A stretch of 18,465 nucleotides of DNA from DASQPR01 sp035713725. GTDB taxonomy: Bacteria > Actinomycetota > Actinomycetes > Mycobacteriales > Micromonosporaceae. The DNA lies in the NCBI GenBank assembly GCA_035713725.1, contig DASTMZ010000016.1, positions 1-18,465 on the forward strand. Direction: 5' to 3'. Under the pieces are notes generated by a model. It did not search any database. It was given only the letters and a program-made list of their open reading frames with translations, and was not told the origin of the DNA. Position numbers and translations under genes: made by a program. Position 1 is the first letter of the stretch; every line of letters begins with the position of its first letter. This document shows positions 1 to 6,301 of this stretch, in pieces.

Positions 1-22
1 CCACGTTTTGGATCTTGCACAT

Positions 23-54
23 GAACCGCATCGGTCTTCGGATCGGTGCGGTTC
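23..54 (+). terminator. Strong hairpin with UUCG loop, possible terminator of an upstream gene
   Basis: Bases 23-36 pair with 41-54 to give a 14-bp stem with two G-T wobble positions, closed by a C-TTCG-G tetraloop at 37-40, one of the most stable RNA loops known. No T-rich tail follows on either strand, as is common for actinobacterial terminators. It sits before the MazG-like gene, so it probably ends a transcript entering from the left. A 5' leader structure is the alternative. Confidence 0.5.
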
Positions 55-94
55 AGTGTCGCTACGACAGTGTCCCGTTAAGGCTTGGTCCACA

Positions 95-433
95 ATGTCC
101 TGCATGGACTTGGACGACTATCAGCGCGGCGCGTTGCGTACCGCCGCACCACGGGACAAGAAGAACGAGTTGCTCCATTTGGTGCTCGGGCTGGTCGGCG
201 AGTCTGGTGAGATCGCCGAGAAATTCAAGAAGTGGGTCCGCGACCTGGACTGCGATGAGTCACGTATCGATCGGGGTGACATCGCCAAGGAACTCGGTGA
301 CGTTCTCTGGTATGTCGCGGTACTTGCGGATTACCTCGACCTGTCGTTGGACGAGGTCGCAGCGACCAACCTTGCCAAGTTGGCGAGCCGGCAAGGCCGT
401 GGCGTGTTGGCGGGAAGCGGCGACAATCGCTGA
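95..433 (+). CDS. MazG-like nucleotide pyrophosphohydrolase (112 aa)
   Basis: This is a small all-alpha NTP pyrophosphohydrolase of the MazG type, a cytoplasmic family that hydrolyses (d)NTPs to monophosphate and pyrophosphate with Mg ions. The metal-binding signature is visible: a first helix with GESGEIAEKFKK supplies two glutamates, and a second with KELGDVLWYVA supplies the E..D pair. At 112 residues it has a single MazG domain, as in house-cleaning and phage-related members. The frame is open upstream to base 8, but that stretch contains the 23-54 hairpin. ATG 95 (or ATG 104, three codons later) gives a normal N-terminus, Met-Ser-Cys-Met-Asp-Leu-Asp-Asp-Tyr-Gln. A TAAGGC box at 79-84 could be a -10 element for a nearly leaderless message. 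The exact substrate cannot be told. Confidence 0.85.
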   Translation: MSCMDLDDYQRGALRTAAPRDKKNELLHLVLGLVGESGEIAEKFKKWVRDLDCDESRIDRGDIAKELGDVLWYVAVLADYLDLSLDEVAATNLAKLASRQGRGVLAGSGDNR

Positions 434-463
434 CTCTCCGGTTGCTCGGTTGGGATCGCTTGC

Positions 464-492
464 TGGCCATCGGATATAGGCAGAGCTATAGT
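464..492 (+). promoter_or_regulatory. Leaderless promoter and dyad before the toxin-antitoxin pair
   Basis: A good -10 box TATAGT at 487-492 ends six bases before GTG 499, the spacing expected for a leaderless message. A partial -35 box TGGCCA lies at 464-469, 17 bases upstream. TATAG (475-479) and CTATA (486-490) form a 5-bp dyad that overlaps the -10 box. HigA-type antitoxins commonly bind dyads in their own promoter, so this is a candidate autoregulatory operator. Promoter position is read from the sequence; the operator role is inferred. Confidence 0.5.
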
Positions 493-498
493 TGAGCC

Positions 499-894
499 GT
501 GGTCGAGCGTCGACGCTGGGTCATCAAGGTCAGTTCTGACGTTCGTCTCTGGCTGCGTGGAGTCCGCATGAACGACGCGGATACGTACCGTTCGATCAAC
601 GCGGCAGTAGACATGCTGGCCGAGGTGGGCCCAGGACTCGGGCGACCATTGGTTGACAGCTTGGCCGGATCTTCCATCAGCAATCTCAAAGAGCTTCGGC
701 CTCGATCAGGGCGCGATGTCGCAATCCGGATCCTGTTTGTGTTCGACCCATGGTCGCAGGCGATCCTCCTTGTCGCCGGCAACAAGGCTCACGACTGGCA
801 GCGCTGGTATCGGTCGGCTATTCCAGCGGCCGAGGCCGCGTACCAGACCTGGCTGGCAGCCGAACGAAAACGAAGGGAGCAGCTCGGTGACTGA
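499..894 (+). CDS. HigB-like type II toxin (RelE superfamily, Gp49-like)
   Basis: This 131-residue protein resembles the phage Gp49-like / HigB branch of the RelE toxins, which are ribosome-dependent mRNA endonucleases. Supporting features are the basic, compact alpha/beta fold pattern, the segment with NLKELRPRSGRDVAIRIL (about residues 62-79) followed by FVFDPW and LLVAGNK, and a C-terminal basic helix. The order is toxin first and antitoxin second with an 8-base overlap, the usual HigBA layout. GTG 499 is chosen because it sits six bases downstream of a TATAGT -10 box and no upstream Shine-Dalgarno sequence is present. No frameshift or missing segment is apparent, so the toxin looks intact. 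Family assignment is firm in fold; toxicity is inferred. Confidence 0.8.
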   Translation: MVERRRWVIKVSSDVRLWLRGVRMNDADTYRSINAAVDMLAEVGPGLGRPLVDSLAGSSISNLKELRPRSGRDVAIRILFVFDPWSQAILLVAGNKAHDWQRWYRSAIPAAEAAYQTWLAAERKRREQLGD

Positions 895-1201
895 CTTTCA
901 CGACTGGGATGACGTGCGTGCCGAGCTTCACGACGGAAACGACGATGAACTGCTTGCGGAGCGTTCTCGTACCGAGGCGTGGGCGAAAGCGTTTCATCTG
1001 GCCGAGGAGCGCAAGCGGCTCGGTCTGACCCAACGCGAGGTTGCCGAGCTTATGGGGGTGACGCCTGGCCGAGTTAGCCAGATCGAGAACGGCGATCTGG
1101 ACGTCAATGAGGTCGCAACGCTGACTCGCTACGCTCAGGCACTCGGCGCTCGACTAAGGATCTTGTTCGATTACGGCGATGACATCAGGCAGATCGCGTA
1201 G
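887..1201 (+). CDS. HigA-like antitoxin with XRE helix-turn-helix (104 aa)
   Basis: An XRE/Cro-type helix-turn-helix covers about residues 39-92. It includes the recognition region ERKRLGLTQREVAELMGVTP and then GRVSQIENGD, a very typical XRE helix 3. The first 38 acidic residues are expected to contact the toxin. GTG 887 overlaps the toxin stop at 892-894, and GGGAG at 875-879 gives a good ribosome site, so translation is probably coupled. The frame stays open upstream to base 653, but that part lies inside the toxin gene. The expected role is to neutralise the upstream toxin and repress the shared promoter. Confidence 0.85.
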   Translation: MTDFHDWDDVRAELHDGNDDELLAERSRTEAWAKAFHLAEERKRLGLTQREVAELMGVTPGRVSQIENGDLDVNEVATLTRYAQALGARLRILFDYGDDIRQIA

Positions 1202-1422
1202 TCATAACCGACGGTGATCAGCGGATCGACCGGGACACTCACCCCAGCGGACGAATCGCTTTGTATGCCAATGCCTCGGGTCGGCCCGGTCGAGTCGCGG
1301 GTCGTGATCAACGCCGCGTGCCAGATCCAATTCCACTCGTGCGATTTGAGTGCCTCGTTGCTGGCCTTCCACATCCCCAGACCTGGGCGCACGCGCGGTG
1401 CGACAACGCGCTTCTCCGCAGG
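1202..1422. other. Convergent gap without a supported gene
   Basis: These 221 bases lie between two converging genes. A minus-strand frame (1392 to 1171, GTG start, 73 codons) is open but overlaps the antitoxin end, has no visible ribosome site and matches nothing I recognise. Its middle encodes a Trp-rich stretch (HEWNWIWHAALITTRD) that looks more protein-like than the rest, so it may be a gene remnant. No strong terminator hairpin was found. Confidence 0.3.
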
Positions 1423-1893
1423 TCAGGCGTTGAAGTCGGCAGCGTGCAGTGCGGCCTGCAGAGATGCACGGTAGCCGTCGCTGGTGACGGTGGCGCCGCT
1501 GACCGTGTCGATCCGTGCACTCTGCGCGTCGAGCGCCTCCTGGCGGAGTTCGGGGAGCGCGTACGCGTTGATCGCGGTGTCGTGACCATTGCCGGACGGG
1601 TACGTCAGCGCCCGCACGTCGGTGATGCGGCCGCCGGAGATCGAGACTTGCACCTGAACCGGCCCCCAACGGGTCCGCGCCACGCTGCCGTTGACGACGA
1701 TCGCGCGCACGTCTTGGCTGTGCGCCTGGCCGACCACGCCAGGCGCTTGCGCATGCGGGGCAGTTGTCGCGCCGCTCGTGCTGGTCCGGTAGGCAAACAG
1801 CAGCACAAGGATCACCGCGGTCGCGGCGAGCCACATCACGATGCGGCCCGTCGAACCGCGGGTCACTGCGTCGCCCGCGTACCGGCTCACCAT
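1423..1893 (-). CDS. Membrane-anchored FMN-binding domain protein (NqrC/RnfG-like, 156 aa)
   Basis: One N-terminal membrane helix (about residues 18-35) is followed by a Ser/Thr/Ala linker and an FMN-binding domain. Near the C-terminus the motif DTVSGATVTS (129-138) matches the SGAT flavinylation site of NqrC/RnfG-type proteins. In these, an ApbE transferase attaches FMN through a phosphoester to the threonine, here Thr135. The domain should face outward. The ATG (1893-1891) overlaps the stop of the upstream ferric-reductase-like gene within ATGGTGA, and GAGAGG just upstream is a good ribosome site, so the two are translationally coupled. This decides the start over GTG or ATG codons further upstream. 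No ApbE gene is present in the window. Expected role: terminal flavin carrier of an electron path across the membrane. Confidence 0.85.
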   Translation of the reverse strand: MVSRYAGDAVTRGSTGRIVMWLAATAVILVLLFAYRTSTSGATTAPHAQAPGVVGQAHSQDVRAIVVNGSVARTRWGPVQVQVSISGGRITDVRALTYPSGNGHDTAINAYALPELRQEALDAQSARIDTVSGATVTSDGYRASLQAALHAADFNA

Positions 1894-3278
1894 CCGAACC
1901 TCTCGACGTGGATCTGACTGTCGGGGACTTTGGCGTCGTACAAGGTGGCGACCACCGACTCCATCCAGCGCTCGGGCCCGCACACGTACACGTCACTGCG
2001 GGCCAGGTCAGGCGCCATCTCGGTGAGCGAGGCCAGCCGGTCGGGGTGGCCATCGGGCAGCCACGAGTCGCGCGGTCCGCGTGAACCGGGCAGGAAGATT
2101 ACATTCACCCCACGGGTACCCGCAATCGACTCGATCTCGCGTTGGAAGGCGAAGTCCTCGATGCGCCGTGCCCGGTAGATCAGGGTGGCTTCGCCGGGCC
2201 GGTAGTGCTCGGCCTCCAGCAGCGCGCGGATGGGCGTGATGCCGATGCCGCACGCGATCAGCGTGATCCGTGCGCAGCGGCGTACGTCGCCGGTGAATCT
2301 GCCGTACGGGCCCTCGAACAGCACTCGAGTGCCCGGCACCAAACCGGCCACCGCGCCGGTGCCGTCGCCGAGTTCCTTGACCGTGATCCGAAGCTGGTCC
2401 GGCCGGGGCGCCGCAGACAACGAGAACGGGTTCGCGCGCGTCCAACCCCGGCGGCCCCGGAACCGCCAGACGAAGAACTGGCCGGCGTGTGCGCTGAGCC
2501 GGTCGAGACCGCGGCCGCGCAGGTAAACCGAATTGATGCCGGGTATCTCGCCGACCACGGTCTCGACCCGTATGTCGTGGCGCGCGCTGCGCCACAGCGG
2601 CAGCCCGATTCGGTAGAGGAGGGTGCTGCCGGCGGCGATCACATACAGCGTCCACCAGAACGCCTGGGCCGCGGGCTGGGCGAAGTCGGCGCCGGTCCAG
2701 AACTCGTGCGGCAGCGACAGTCCGATGCCCAGGTACGCGTAGAGGTGCAGGAGGTGCCACGACTCGTAGCGCAGCTTCGCACGTGCCCTCTTCACCGAGG
2801 TGACCGTGACCATGATCAGCAGTGCCGTCCCGGCGGTGGCGAGCAGCATCCCGGGGTACGCGGTGACCAGCCGCCATGCCTCGCGCAGCAGCGGGGACCG
2901 TTCGATGGCGGCGTACCCGAGGGTGACCGCGGCGATGTGCGAGAGCATCAGGGCGAAGGAGCTGAAGCCGACCAGGCGGTGCCAGCGGGCCAGCAGGTCC
3001 TGGCCGTATTGGCGCTCGATCCAGGGGATTCGGGCGAGCATGATCACCTGGATGAGCAACAGATCGGCGGCGACCAGGCCGGTGAAGCGCCCGATCGACG
3101 TGACCCACGCACCGGGACCTCCCGCCAGCGCATTCAGACCGCCATCCCGTAACCAGAACAGGCCGACCGCGGCGAGCGTGCCGAACGCGACCCAGACCGG
3201 GAGGTGCCAGCGGAGGCGCGCGCCCGGCGTCGCAGCGTGTTGGGCCTGCCACCGGGTCGGCTGGGTGGTGGTGGTCAC
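1887..3278 (-). CDS. Ferric-reductase-like membrane flavoprotein with FNR domain (463 aa)
   Basis: The N-terminal half (about residues 25-225) has six predicted membrane helices of the ferric-reductase-like type. Histidines suited to heme b ligation are at 100 and 114 in one helix pair and at 175, 178 and 191 in the next. The C-terminal half is a ferredoxin-NADP reductase module: the FAD motif RANPFSLS (281-288), the nicotinamide motif GIGITPIRA (344-352), VYVCGPERWMES (430-441) and a terminal FGW. This predicts electron flow from cytoplasmic NAD(P)H through FAD to membrane heme. Unlike many relatives it has no 2Fe-2S domain. The start is GTG 3278; the ribosome site is weak. It overlaps the FMN-binding gene, which is the likely acceptor. 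Iron reduction is possible but not shown. Confidence 0.85.
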   Translation of the reverse strand: MTTTTQPTRWQAQHAATPGARLRWHLPVWVAFGTLAAVGLFWLRDGGLNALAGGPGAWVTSIGRFTGLVAADLLLIQVIMLARIPWIERQYGQDLLARWHRLVGFSSFALMLSHIAAVTLGYAAIERSPLLREAWRLVTAYPGMLLATAGTALLIMVTVTSVKRARAKLRYESWHLLHLYAYLGIGLSLPHEFWTGADFAQPAAQAFWWTLYVIAAGSTLLYRIGLPLWRSARHDIRVETVVGEIPGINSVYLRGRGLDRLSAHAGQFFVWRFRGRRGWTRANPFSLSAAPRPDQLRITVKELGDGTGAVAGLVPGTRVLFEGPYGRFTGDVRRCARITLIACGIGITPIRALLEAEHYRPGEATLIYRARRIEDFAFQREIESIAGTRGVNVIFLPGSRGPRDSWLPDGHPDRLASLTEMAPDLARSDVYVCGPERWMESVVATLYDAKVPDSQIHVERFGW

Positions 3279-3355
3279 CGGAAGACTCTAAACGCTACGG
3301 CGGCGTGTTTTACAGTGGGCATTCGGTGCACACCGTGGCTTGGTCCAACCGGCGG

Positions 3356-4021
3356 TCAGGACGAAGCGGTCTTATCGGGAGCGCCGTCCGGCCAGGCCGC
3401 GATGCAGACGCGGTTGCCGGCGCGGTCGGCAAGGATCCAGCTAGCTGGTGCGTTCGACTCCTCGACAATGCGTCCGCCCGCCGCCAACGCGGCTGCCAGG
3501 CGGTGCTCGGCCTGCTCGCGGGCCACCGAGACATCGACGTGCATCGCGTGCTGCAATGGTTTGGCGGGATCGAGGTCCTGCATCCAGACCGTCGATCCGT
3601 GCCCGAGCGAGTCGACGGCGTTGTCGTCGCTCATGACTGAGTAACCGAGAACGGCGCGCCAGAAGCCGACGTCGATGGCGTCCGGCTTGGCCGCGATGGC
3701 CAGCTGCACCTCCTGCACCCGCGTCCGGTCAGCTACGGCACCGTGGTCCCGGGCCACCGCGGACACCGCGCGGGCGAGCTGCACGTGCCGTTCCTCGAGC
3801 CACCAGAGGTCGCGAGTCAACCGTACGGTGAGCTGACCGTCGGCGATCGTCATCAGCGCACCGGAGCCGGCGAGCCCGGGAACTTGAGCCAACGCTTCGG
3901 CCAGCCGGGCCGCCGCCAGCGCCGACGGGACGCGGAACACCGCCGTCGCTCCGCCGTGCAGCACGACCCAGTCCGAACCCTCTTGTGCTGCGAGGAAGTC
4001 GCGCCATCCTTGCTCGCTCAT
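3356..4021 (-). CDS. Carbinolamine-dehydratase-like / VOC (glyoxalase-like) two-domain protein (221 aa)
   Basis: Residues about 1-95 resemble the pterin-4a-carbinolamine dehydratase fold: GWRDFLAAQ at the start, then a helix-rich and strand-rich stretch ending in LTVRLTRDLWWLEERHVQLARAVSAVA, where the last helix would be. The HHP catalytic cluster of true dehydratases is not visible, so activity is doubtful. Residues about 103-213 form a VOC domain: VQEVQLAIAAKP, FWRAVLGY, MHVDVSV and WILADRAGNRVCIAAW are classic glyoxalase-family strands. Actinobacteria carry such fusions, often annotated as tetrahydrobiopterin dehydratases. ATG 4021 is chosen because GGAGG lies six bases upstream. The gene lies between the lactate permease and the ferric-reductase-like gene on the same strand, 77 bases from the latter. 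Confidence 0.75.
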   Translation of the reverse strand: MSEQGWRDFLAAQEGSDWVVLHGGATAVFRVPSALAAARLAEALAQVPGLAGSGALMTIADGQLTVRLTRDLWWLEERHVQLARAVSAVARDHGAVADRTRVQEVQLAIAAKPDAIDVGFWRAVLGYSVMSDDNAVDSLGHGSTVWMQDLDPAKPLQHAMHVDVSVAREQAEHRLAAALAAGGRIVEESNAPASWILADRAGNRVCIAAWPDGAPDKTASS

Positions 4022-4120
4022 GTCCACCTCCGCCGGGGCAAGCTGCCGGTGCACCATGACGCCACCGCTGAACCGTGAAGGTACCCACGGATACCGACAC
4101 CGCGGCGGCGCGAAACGCGC

Positions 4121-4151
4121 GGTGGCCGCCGCACGATGTGCGGCGGCCACC
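4121..4151 (-). terminator. Perfect 14-bp hairpin after the lactate permease
   Basis: Bases 4121-4134 are the exact reverse complement of 4138-4151, leaving a GAT loop of three bases. The structure begins 15 bases after the permease stop at 4166 and lies before the next minus-strand gene. On the minus strand the sequence after it includes GCGTTTCG, a short T run. It very likely terminates or attenuates permease transcription. Confidence 0.75.
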
Positions 4152-4165
4152 ATCCATCGATGCCG

Positions 4166-5824
4166 TTACGGCACCATCCAACTCAAGACCGCGGTCGACT
4201 GCAGATAGACGAGGACACACATGCCGAGCAGGAACACGATGCTCCACAGCACGACCTTGCGGAACAGATCGCCCTCCTTGCCGGTGATGCCCACCGCGCT
4301 CGCGGCGATCGCGAGGTTCTGTGGCGAGATCATCTTGCCCAACACGCCGCCGGACGAGTTCGATCCCGCCATCAGCACCGGATTCAGGCCGGCCTGATGT
4401 GCCGCGCTGACTTGTAGCGCGCCGAACAGCGAATTCGACGACGTGTCCGATCCCGTGACGGCGACGCCTAGCCAGCCGAGGATCGGCGAGAGGAAGGCAA
4501 ACGCCTTGCCGGCATTCGCAAGCCAGTTGCCGAGCGTCGCGGTCTCGCCGCTCGCGTTCATCACGAAGGCGAGCGCAAGCACCGCCATCACCGTCAGGAT
4601 GGCCCACTTCAGCTGATTGAGCGTCTGGCCGTAGAGCTTGATGGCGCGCCACGGTGTCACCCGCAACACGATCATCGTGATGATGCCGGCGATGAGCATC
4701 AGCGTGCCGGCGGCGGTGAGCCAGTTGAACTTGAACAACGGCAACGTGGACACCTTGCCGGCCGCATTCTCGATGTGCAGACCCGGCCAAGACCAGGTCC
4801 GGGTCGTCGTGTTGAGCCGATGAATGATCGGCGGAAGCTGGACGACGCAGAAGATCGCCACGATGATCACGTACGGCGCGTACGCCAACGCGATCTGACC
4901 GGGCGTGTCCCGCTTCTCGACGCGGTTCTTGAAGCCCTCGTCGGGTACGTCCACGCTGCCGCCGGCGACGATGGGGACCGGTTCCGCAACGACGGCCGGC
5001 ACCCCGCCGGTGCCTGGCTGCCACACGCGCAGCAGCGCGACCACCGCCGCCGCGGCGAACAACGACGCCACGATGTCGGCTAGCTGCACGGAGATGAAGT
5101 TGGACGTCACGTACTGCGCCAGGCCGAACGCCGCACCGCACACGATGGCAGCCGGCCACGTCTGGCGCATGCCGCGACGCCCGTCGACAAGAGCGACCAG
5201 CACGAGCGGGACGAACAAGGCCAGGATCGGCGTCTGCCGCCCCACCATCGAGCCGACAGTGTTGACGTCGAGGCCACTGACGGTCGACAGCGTGACGATC
5301 GGGGTGGCCAGCGCCCCGAATGCCACCGGCGCGGTGTTCGCGACGAGTGCCAGCACGGCCGCGCGCATCGGTGTGAAGCCGAGCGCAATCAACATGACCG
5401 CGGTGATCGCCACCGGCGTGCCGAAACCAGCCAACGCTTCCATCAGCGCGCCGAAGCAGAACGCGATGATGATGGCCTGGATCCGCTTGTCGTCACTCAC
5501 TCCACCGAACGATCGACGCAGCACGTCGAAGTGCCCGGTGTAGACGGTCATGTTGTAGATCCAGATCGCGTTGATGACGATCCACAGGATGGGGAAGAAC
5601 CCGCTGACCGCACCGAGCGAGGCGGCCAGGAATCCCTGGCTGGCCGGCATCGGATAGACGGTGATTGCCACGACGAGCGCGGCGGCCAGCGCGACGAGCG
5701 ACGAGATCCATGCCGTTATGCGCAGCACACCGAGCATGAAAACCAGGAGGAGGAGGGGGATCGCCGCGACCAGCGCGCTCCAGGCCAAGGAGTGGCCGAC
5801 CGGGTCGAGCACCTGCCGATACAT
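4166..5824 (-). CDS. lldP: L-lactate permease, LctP/LldP family (552 aa)
   Basis: This is a polytopic inner-membrane transporter of the lactate permease family, expected to take up L-lactate (and often glycolate or D-lactate) with protons. Length (552) and composition fit the family. Hydrophobic helices run through the whole chain, and the conserved stretch GALMEALAGFGTPVAI (about 125-140) is diagnostic; NTAPVAFGALATPIVTL (about 163-179) and the C-terminal SPQNLAIAASAVGITGKEG also match. A hydrophilic loop near 270-310 separates two membrane halves. ATG 5824 has AGAGG seven bases upstream, which decides the start. No lactate dehydrogenase or LldR-type regulator lies next to it, so it appears as a single-gene unit closed by the hairpin at 4121-4151. 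Confidence 0.93.
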   Translation of the reverse strand: MYRQVLDPVGHSLAWSALVAAIPLLLLVFMLGVLRITAWISSLVALAAALVVAITVYPMPASQGFLAASLGAVSGFFPILWIVINAIWIYNMTVYTGHFDVLRRSFGGVSDDKRIQAIIIAFCFGALMEALAGFGTPVAITAVMLIALGFTPMRAAVLALVANTAPVAFGALATPIVTLSTVSGLDVNTVGSMVGRQTPILALFVPLVLVALVDGRRGMRQTWPAAIVCGAAFGLAQYVTSNFISVQLADIVASLFAAAAVVALLRVWQPGTGGVPAVVAEPVPIVAGGSVDVPDEGFKNRVEKRDTPGQIALAYAPYVIIVAIFCVVQLPPIIHRLNTTTRTWSWPGLHIENAAGKVSTLPLFKFNWLTAAGTLMLIAGIITMIVLRVTPWRAIKLYGQTLNQLKWAILTVMAVLALAFVMNASGETATLGNWLANAGKAFAFLSPILGWLGVAVTGSDTSSNSLFGALQVSAAHQAGLNPVLMAGSNSSGGVLGKMISPQNLAIAASAVGITGKEGDLFRKVVLWSIVFLLGMCVLVYLQSTAVLSWMVP

Positions 5825-5872
5825 CGCATCACCTCTTCAGACGTGAGTCGCGGTACGAAAGGATGAATATCC

Positions 5873-5901
5873 ATGATTCTCGAATCGTCTCTGTGAGGCA
5901 A
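5873..5901 (-). promoter_or_regulatory. Candidate promoter and dyad for the lactate permease
   Basis: On the minus strand a TTGCCT -35 box (5901-5896) and an AATCAT -10 box (5878-5873) are spaced by 17 bases, giving a leader of about 40 bases to ATG 5824. GATTC (5875-5879) and GAATC (5882-5886) form a 5-bp dyad with a 2-base centre overlapping the -10 box. This is a possible operator for a metabolite-responsive repressor. Match to consensus is 4 of 6 in each box. Confidence 0.4.
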
Positions 5902-6234
5902 CGGCGCGGCGGCAATTGACGAAGATTTCGGTCTGTGGCCGCGACGACAATGGCCCGGGCCGGCCGAACGTCCACACGCACTCGCCGTGCATGCCCTCTG
6001 CCGTCCACGTCCGCCGTGTCGGTAGCCATCGCGGGGCTGTCGGCGCTGGTCAGACCCGAAGGTTCCTCGCGCATGGCCGCTCGCTTGACATCCAACTGGA
6101 TGAAAGTCACCATCATCCGGCCACTCAGTTTCTTCACACACCTGTGTCGAGATCGGGTGGCGATGTCGTCATGCCGGATGTCTAGGAGGTTGACGCCGGC
6201 TCATTCGCGCATGTCGACCTGGCATCGAAGAGAT

Positions 6235-6257
6235 CCCCCCGTCACGGGTACGGGGGG
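6235..6257 (+). promoter_or_regulatory. GC hairpin upstream of the monooxygenase start
   Basis: CCCCCCGT (6235-6242) and ACGGGGGG (6250-6257) form a perfect 8-bp stem with a 7-base loop. The G-run is the best ribosome-site-like element if translation began at ATG 6269, so the stem could mask it. If translation starts at GTG 6302, the hairpin is simply in the leader or just upstream of the transcript. A terminator role is also possible, but no gene reads into it. Confidence 0.35.
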
Positions 6258-6301
6258 TTCGGCGATATATGAGTTTGTCTGGTTTAGGGGTGTGTTCGTC
6301 A

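Larger units (their letters stand above)
5825..6301. other. Divergent intergenic control region (477 bases)
   Basis: This stretch separates the minus-strand permease from the plus-strand monooxygenase gene. It holds a likely permease promoter, a short dyad and a GC hairpin listed separately. Open frames exist on both strands, for example minus 6137-5829 ending four bases before the permease ATG, but composition, lack of ribosome sites and lack of recognisable family argue against genes. Confidence 0.5.

Noticed and set aside
1..1201. Prophage or genomic island suggested by the MazG-like gene and toxin-antitoxin pair
   Set aside because: No integrase, attachment repeat, tRNA or phage structural gene is visible, and base composition does not shift clearly.
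2142..3152. Long plus-strand open frame of 336 codons
   Set aside because: It lies wholly opposite the ferric-reductase-like gene, whose domain motifs are unmistakable. The plus frame has low-complexity Gly/Arg/Pro content and no recognisable domain, as expected for a shadow in GC-rich DNA.
3729..5159. Minus-strand open frame of 476 codons across two genes
   Set aside because: It overlaps the lactate permease and the VOC fusion in another frame on the same strand, and its product is Arg/Gly-rich without a fold.
5829..6137. Minus-strand 102-codon frame ending four bases before the lactate permease
   Set aside because: The spacing suggested a coupled leader gene, but there is no ribosome site, codon use is uneven along its length and no family is recognisable. 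The proposed permease promoter lies inside it.
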